Assembly (NCBI GenBank): GCA_004560375.1
Contig: SFVC01000009.1
Location: 7,801-71,800, forward strand
Source: a bacterium
GTDB lineage: Bacteria > Bacillota > Clostridia > Oscillospirales > Oscillospiraceae
DNA length: 64,000 nucleotides
Direction of reading: 5' to 3'
Positions 59,850-64,000 of the stretch are shown here, one piece after another. How positions within the stretch are numbered: position 1 is the first letter of the stretch; the number at the start of each line of letters is the position of its first letter. The notes beneath the pieces are model-generated. The model saw nothing but the letters and a program-made list of their open reading frames with translations. It ran no database searches and was not told where the DNA came from. Both the position numbers and the translations under genes were made by a program.

Positions 59850-60482
59850 ATGAATGAAAAAGTACACGTGGTAAACCATCCTCTTGTCGCTCACAAGCTG
59901 ACCATCCTGCGGGACAAGGATACCTCCACCAAGGACTTCCGGGAGATCGTGTCCGAGATCGGTATGCTGCTGACCTACGAGGCCACCCGGAATCTGCCTC
60001 TCACCACCCGGGAGATCGAAACCCCCATCTGCAAGATGGAGGCCCCCATCCTGGCGGGCAAGAAGTTCGCCGTGGTGCCCATTCTCCGGGCCGGCCTGGG
60101 CCTGGTGGAGGGGGTGCTGCGGATGGTGCCCTCCGCCCGGGTGGGGCACCTGGGAATGTACCGCAACGAGGAGACTATGGAGCCGGTGCAGTACTTCTGC
60201 AAGATGCCCCGGGACGTGGTGGAACGGGACGTGCTCATCGTGGATCCCATGCTGGCCACCGGCGGCAGCGCCGACGCGGCCATCACCATCATGAAGGGCT
60301 ACGGCTGCAAGAACATCAAGCTGATGGTGCTGGTGGCCGCCCCCAAGGGGATCGAGGTCGTCACCTCCAAGCACCCCGACGTGGAGATCTACTGCGGCGC
60401 GGTGGATGAGGGGCTCAACGAGAACAGCTACATCGTGCCCGGCCTGGGCGACGCGGGCGACCGCATCTTCGGCACCAAGTAA
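59850..60482 (+). CDS. upp: Uracil phosphoribosyltransferase
   Basis: 210 residues. The PRPP-binding motif is VLIVDPMLATGGSADAAI and the C-terminal uracil-binding region YIVPGLGDAGDRIFGTK. It makes UMP from uracil. AAAGGAG upstream of ATG 59850. Confidence 0.96.
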   Translation: MNEKVHVVNHPLVAHKLTILRDKDTSTKDFREIVSEIGMLLTYEATRNLPLTTREIETPICKMEAPILAGKKFAVVPILRAGLGLVEGVLRMVPSARVGHLGMYRNEETMEPVQYFCKMPRDVVERDVLIVDPMLATGGSADAAITIMKGYGCKNIKLMVLVAAPKGIEVVTSKHPDVEIYCGAVDEGLNENSYIVPGLGDAGDRIFGTK

Positions 60483-60496
60483 AGACAACGGCTACG

Positions 60497-60523
60497 GCCC
60501 GCCCCCGGGTTCCGGGGGCGGGC
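60497..60523 (+). terminator. Terminator after upp
   Basis: Stem GCCCGCCCCCGG with CCGGGGGCGGGC, then TTTTC. Confidence 0.85.
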
Positions 60524-60540
60524 TTTTCGTGCGCCGGGGG

Positions 60541-61440
60541 CTATTCGCCGTCCTTCTTCACCAGGATGGTGGCGGCCACGCACAGCAGGGCGGCCACAGT
60601 GTAGACGATGGGGGCGGCCTTGTCCCACAGATCCAGGCCGAAGCCCAGGCCCAGGTACAGGGCGGTGGCGGCCACCATGCCCGCCCCCCAGATCCGGCCT
60701 ACCAGCCGCTGGGCCGGGGTCTGCTTTTCCTCGGGAAAGCCGTACTTGGAGTGCTGGATGCCCGCCCAGGTGAGGGTGGAGGCGGCGATGGTAATACACA
60801 GCAGGAGGATGGTTCCGGCGAGGGCGTCGAAATACTCCCTTTGAGCGTAGGTGTACGGGGATTGCCAAAACGCGGCCTGGTTGATGTCGATGGTGACAGC
60901 GACCACAATACCCAGCAGGATCAGGGCAATGGGAACAGCGATAAGGAGGGGAAAGCGGCGCTCGAAACGGTTCATTTCCTCTGTACTGTAGCAGGGGCCG
61001 ATGCCGGGGTGCTGGCGGAGGAAGGCACTGTGGCCCATGCCGGAGATGATGAATACGGTGACGGCGGCGATGAGAAACAGGAAAAAGACCACGAAGGACG
61101 CCAGCTCCAGGCCAAAGCACCCGCCGATGAACAGGATCAGGGTCACACCCAGCAGCACCAGCCCCACCCCCGCCGCGATGGCGGCGGAAAAGGTATTCAT
61201 GTGCTTGTCGTAGGCGGCGGCGTCCTCCCCGAAGCGGCGGGACACGTCGCCGCGGAGCAGGGTGTCCATGTCGCAGCGGAACAGGTCGCACAGGCGGATG
61301 ATGGCGTCCATCTCCGGATAGGCGGCGTTGGACTCCCACTTGCTCACCGACTGGCGGGAGACCTCCATTTTTTCCGCCAGATCCTCCTGGGTCATGTTGA
61401 GCCGCTTGCGGAGGAATTGCAGGTTTTCGCCGAATGTCAT
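60541..61440 (-). CDS. Membrane-bound XRE-family regulator (second)
   Basis: 299 residues. An N-terminal HTH (LNMTQEDLAEKMEVSRQSVSKWESNAAYPEMDAIIRLCDLF) precedes about seven membrane segments. ATG 61440 follows GAGGTCATC. Architecture matches the gene at 57433. An A+T-rich gap of 115 bases separates it from the VOC gene. Confidence 0.85.
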   Translation of the reverse strand: MTFGENLQFLRKRLNMTQEDLAEKMEVSRQSVSKWESNAAYPEMDAIIRLCDLFRCDMDTLLRGDVSRRFGEDAAAYDKHMNTFSAAIAAGVGLVLLGVTLILFIGGCFGLELASFVVFFLFLIAAVTVFIISGMGHSAFLRQHPGIGPCYSTEEMNRFERRFPLLIAVPIALILLGIVVAVTIDINQAAFWQSPYTYAQREYFDALAGTILLLCITIAASTLTWAGIQHSKYGFPEEKQTPAQRLVGRIWGAGMVAATALYLGLGFGLDLWDKAAPIVYTVAALLCVAATILVKKDGE

Positions 61441-61555
61441 GTAGATGACCTCCTTGTTTGGGATGCCGCCAGTATAGAAAAAAACGGCGGGGAGGGCCAC
61501 CAATTTGCTGTTGCGTTTGGGTTGCGGGGTGACAATTTGCGGTTGCGGAGGGGTT

Positions 61556-61939
61556 TTAGACGGTTAATTCGATCTGATTGCCCTCGACGGCGATGACGCA
61601 GCTCTCATAGTAGCCGTCGCCGGTGGTGCGGGGCCCGCTGACCACCGGGTAGCCGTCGGCCTTGAGGCGGGCGGTGAGCTCGTCCACTTTTTCAGCGCTG
61701 CCCAGGCGGAAGGCCACATGGATATAGCCCGTCCGAGCCAGGGCCAGGCTCTGCTCCTCCGTGCCCGGACGACTCATGAGCTCCAGGCGGGCGCCTGCGT
61801 CAAAGGAGAGAAAGTAGGAGGAAAAGCCGGTTTCGGGGTTGCGGTAGAGCTCATTGGAGGAGGCGTCCAGATAGCGCTGGAAGAAGTCCCGGGCGGCCTC
61901 CAGATCCTTGACGTACAGGGCGATGTGCTCGATGGTCAT
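61556..61939 (-). CDS. VOC (glyoxalase/bleomycin-resistance) family protein
   Basis: 127 residues, one beta-alpha-beta-beta-beta pair. MTIEHIALYVKDLEAARDFFQRYL and GYIHVAFRLGS are typical; metal ligands H5 and E-containing ends are present. Substrate not predictable. Confidence 0.85.
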   Translation of the reverse strand: MTIEHIALYVKDLEAARDFFQRYLDASSNELYRNPETGFSSYFLSFDAGARLELMSRPGTEEQSLALARTGYIHVAFRLGSAEKVDELTARLKADGYPVVSGPRTTGDGYYESCVIAVEGNQIELTV

Positions 61940-61963
61940 AACAATACCTCCAAAATTCGGGGC

Positions 61964-63544
61964 TCAGCCCCGCAGAATGGTTTCCGCCGCCTTGATGCCG
62001 TCCACGGCGGCGGAGGTGATGCCCCCGGCGTAGCCCGCCCCCTCGCCGCAGGGGTAGAGGCCGGGCAGGGCGGGGGATTGGAACGCCTCATCCCGCAGCA
62101 GGCGCACCGGGGAGGAGGAGCGGGTCTCCACCCCGGTGAGGACGGCGTCGGGGTGGGCGAAGCCGTGGAGCTTGCGGTCGAAGATGGGGAGGGCTTCTTT
62201 TAATGTGGTGAGGACGTAATCGGGGAGGGCGCCGTCCAGAGCTGTCCAGACGACGCCGGGGCGGTAGGTGGGCAGGATGGAGCGGGGGCGGTTAGAGGGG
62301 CGGCCGGCCAGGAAGTCCCCCACCAGCTGGGCGGGGGCGCGGTAACTGCCGCCGCCGGCGGCGAAGGCGGCGCGCTCCCATTGTTCCTGGAAGCGGACGC
62401 CGGCCAGGGGATCGTCCCCGCCGAAGTCGTCCGGCGTCACGCCCACCAGAAAGCCGCCATTGATGTTGGCCCCATCTCTGGCCCGGAGGCTCATGCCGTT
62501 GGTGACCACCTGACCGGGGGCGCTGGCGGCGGCCACCACCTGGCCACCGGGGCAGACGCAGAAGGTGAAGGCGGAGCGGCCCGAGGGGAGGTGGCAGGCC
62601 AGCTTGTAGTCGGCGGCGGGGAGCTTGTCCCAGAACGCGCCGAACTGGGCGCGGCTGACCGCCTCCTGGCTGTGCTCGATGCGCACGCCGATGGCGAAGG
62701 GTTTGCGCTCCATGGGCAGGCCGAACTCGTACAACATTTGAAAGGTGTCCCGGGCGGAGTGACCGGGGGCCAGCACCAGCGCGTCGCAAGGGAGGGAGTA
62801 GGGGCCGCCCTCCGTCTGAACGGTAAGGGCGGAGAGACGGCCGGCCGCTTGAACAAGGCCGGTGAGCTGGTGGCCAAAGCGGATATCGGCTCCCAGGGAC
62901 AGCAGTTCCCGGCGGATAGATTTGACCACGTCCCGCAGCACGTCGGTGCCGATGTGGGGCTTGTGGGAGTATCGGATGTCGGCGGGGGCGCCGTGGGAGA
63001 CAAAGATGTCAAAGATGTGGGCGATGCGGGGATCGTGGATGCCGGTGGTGAGCTTGCCGTCGGAGAACGTGCCAGCGCCACCCTCGCCGAACTGGACGTT
63101 GGAGACGGGAGAGAGGACGCCGGCCTGCCAAAAGCGCTCCACAGCCTGAGCGCGGGCGTCCACGTCCCGGCCGCGCTCCAGGACGATGGGGTATAGGCCG
63201 GCCCGGGCCAGGGTGAGGGCGGCGAACAGCCCCGCCGGGCCCATGCCAACCACCACCGGGGGGAGGGGGGAAGTGCGGGTGACGGGGGGGAGAATATAGG
63301 GGACGTCAGCCACGGCGGCCACGCCTCTGGGGGCGCGGCGGAGAATGGCATTCTCCTGATTTAACGTGACGCGAACGGAGCAGACCAGGTGAACGTCATT
63401 TTTCCGGCGGGCGTCGATGGACTGGCGGTGGAGGGAGAGATCAAGGATGGTGTCCGGGGGAACGCCCAGGGCACGGGCGGCCTTCCGGCGGAGCAGGGAC
63501 TCGCCCCCGTCTATGGGGAGGCTCAGGTTGTCCACTTGCAGCAT
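61964..63544 (-). CDS. FAD-dependent oxidoreductase (COG2509-like)
   Basis: 526 residues. The FAD-binding dinucleotide loop is VVVGMGPAGLFAALTLARAG, with an N-terminal about 100-residue ferredoxin-like domain before it and GEGAGYAGGITSAAVDGIKAAE at the C-terminus. These proteins are widely conserved in Firmicutes but their reaction is unknown. Confidence 0.85.
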   Translation of the reverse strand: MLQVDNLSLPIDGGESLLRRKAARALGVPPDTILDLSLHRQSIDARRKNDVHLVCSVRVTLNQENAILRRAPRGVAAVADVPYILPPVTRTSPLPPVVVGMGPAGLFAALTLARAGLYPIVLERGRDVDARAQAVERFWQAGVLSPVSNVQFGEGGAGTFSDGKLTTGIHDPRIAHIFDIFVSHGAPADIRYSHKPHIGTDVLRDVVKSIRRELLSLGADIRFGHQLTGLVQAAGRLSALTVQTEGGPYSLPCDALVLAPGHSARDTFQMLYEFGLPMERKPFAIGVRIEHSQEAVSRAQFGAFWDKLPAADYKLACHLPSGRSAFTFCVCPGGQVVAAASAPGQVVTNGMSLRARDGANINGGFLVGVTPDDFGGDDPLAGVRFQEQWERAAFAAGGGSYRAPAQLVGDFLAGRPSNRPRSILPTYRPGVVWTALDGALPDYVLTTLKEALPIFDRKLHGFAHPDAVLTGVETRSSSPVRLLRDEAFQSPALPGLYPCGEGAGYAGGITSAAVDGIKAAETILRG

Positions 63545-63666
63545 AGCGGGGGATCCTTCCTATTATATAATGTGGGGTGGATATGTTTTTAGAGTAACAC
63601 AGGCGGGGCGCTTTCGCAAGGGAAAAATCCCGGGGCAAAAAAGTCGAAGAAAACAGAAAAAAGGGC

Positions 63667-63695
63667 TTGACAAGGGCGGGGGAATTTGCTAATAT
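63667..63695 (+). promoter_or_regulatory. rRNA-type tandem promoter P1
   Basis: TTGACA, 17 bases, TAATAT. Confidence 0.8.
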
Positions 63696-63770
63696 AAGCG
63701 AGCGCCTGTGAGGTGCCCCTCAAAAAAGGGGCGGAGTTGAGAAAAAGTTTTGAGGAATCAAAATTAGTGC

Positions 63771-63799
63771 TTGACAAAGACCCCCGGGTGTGGTATCAT
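63771..63799 (+). promoter_or_regulatory. rRNA-type tandem promoter P2
   Basis: TTGACA, 17 bases, TATCAT; 104 bases after P1. Confidence 0.8.
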
Positions 63800-63879
63800 T
63801 TAAAAGTTCGCGAGAGCGGACGCCTGGATGAAAGCTCCTGGTTGAGCGCAAAGAAATTTGCGAAAAACAAAAAAGGGGC

Positions 63880-63908
63880 TTGACAGGCGGGGAGCTTTGA
63901 TGTATAAT
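63880..63908 (+). promoter_or_regulatory. rRNA-type tandem promoter P3 and leader
   Basis: TTGACA, 17 bases, TATAAT, 109 bases after P2. The following GTACCTTGTAAATTAAACAA is typical of the leader just before 16S rRNA in Firmicutes; the 16S gene itself lies beyond the window. Confidence 0.85.
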
Positions 63909-64000
63909 AAAGTTCCGCTCGATGCGAGCGCAGGCTTGTACCTTGTAAATTAAACAACGAAGAAACGAGAAAGCACCAGAAGGACTTGAGTCCTTCGGAG

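Noticed and set aside
1..64000. Prophage, CRISPR array, conjugative element or toxin-antitoxin island
   Set aside because: No integrase, structural phage genes, regularly spaced repeats or relaxase are present; apart from one RAYT gene the content is chromosomal.

Overview
The window is a G+C-rich, gene-dense chromosomal segment from a strictly anaerobic, spore-forming Firmicute. It most likely belongs to class Clostridia, in the Oscillospiraceae/Flavonifractor-like group. The placement is inferred from spo0A, dipicolinate synthase (dpaAB), rubrerythrin, T-box leaders, a YaaO-DarA-HolB-RicT gene order, a phosphate acyl/butyryltransferase and G/C-rich third codon positions. I see no phage, plasmid backbone, CRISPR array, intact insertion sequence, tRNA or rRNA gene. 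The right edge runs into the promoter region of what is almost certainly an rRNA operon.

Layout. 1-2.3 kb (minus): split transketolase and aldose epimerase. 2.5-9.0 kb (plus): one long operon of a DUF1538 membrane protein, a tandem PII-like sensor, Nudix hydrolase, Orn/Lys decarboxylase-family enzyme, c-di-AMP receptor DarA, holB and ricT. 9.1-11.2 kb: ECF sigma factor overlapping a membrane-anchored serpin. 11.3-15.0 kb (minus): Ile T-box leader, a REP-associated transposase (RAYT) and ileS in one transcription unit. 15-20.6 kb (minus): phosphate acyltransferase, prmA, small regulators, thiI, comFC and secG. 20.7-28.7 kb (plus): recJ, relA and a three-gene ATP-grasp/racemase/MurE-like peptidoglycan module. 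28.7-36.3 kb: pullulanase, spo0A, ahcY, a flavoprotein, pncB and rubrerythrin. 36.3-40.7 kb (plus): dpaAB, corA, a LytTR/DUF3021 pair, two tiny membrane proteins and an array of six hairpins. 40.7-50.9 kb (minus): tsaD, two acetyltransferases, a nucleoside phosphorylase, polA and pheST behind a Phe T-box. 50.9-57.3 kb (plus): NAD(P)HX repair enzyme, lipoprotein, alr, mazF, a secreted protein and gltX. 57.4-63.5 kb: two membrane-bound XRE regulators, an iron alcohol dehydrogenase, upp, a VOC protein and a FAD oxidoreductase. 63.6-64.0 kb: three tandem consensus promoters.

Most genes are housekeeping. The unusual parts are in the wiring: a transposase placed under amino-acid-responsive T-box control, REP-like palindromes inside that transposase and at the 3' end of comFC, a sigma factor coupled to a serpin with an anti-sigma-like topology, a tandem PII-like sensor beside a DUF1538 membrane protein, a possible D-Asp peptidoglycan branch pathway, a mazF without mazE but with a candidate cleavage site in its own leader, and a run of six perfect hairpins. 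None of the proposed new functions can be proved from this sequence alone.
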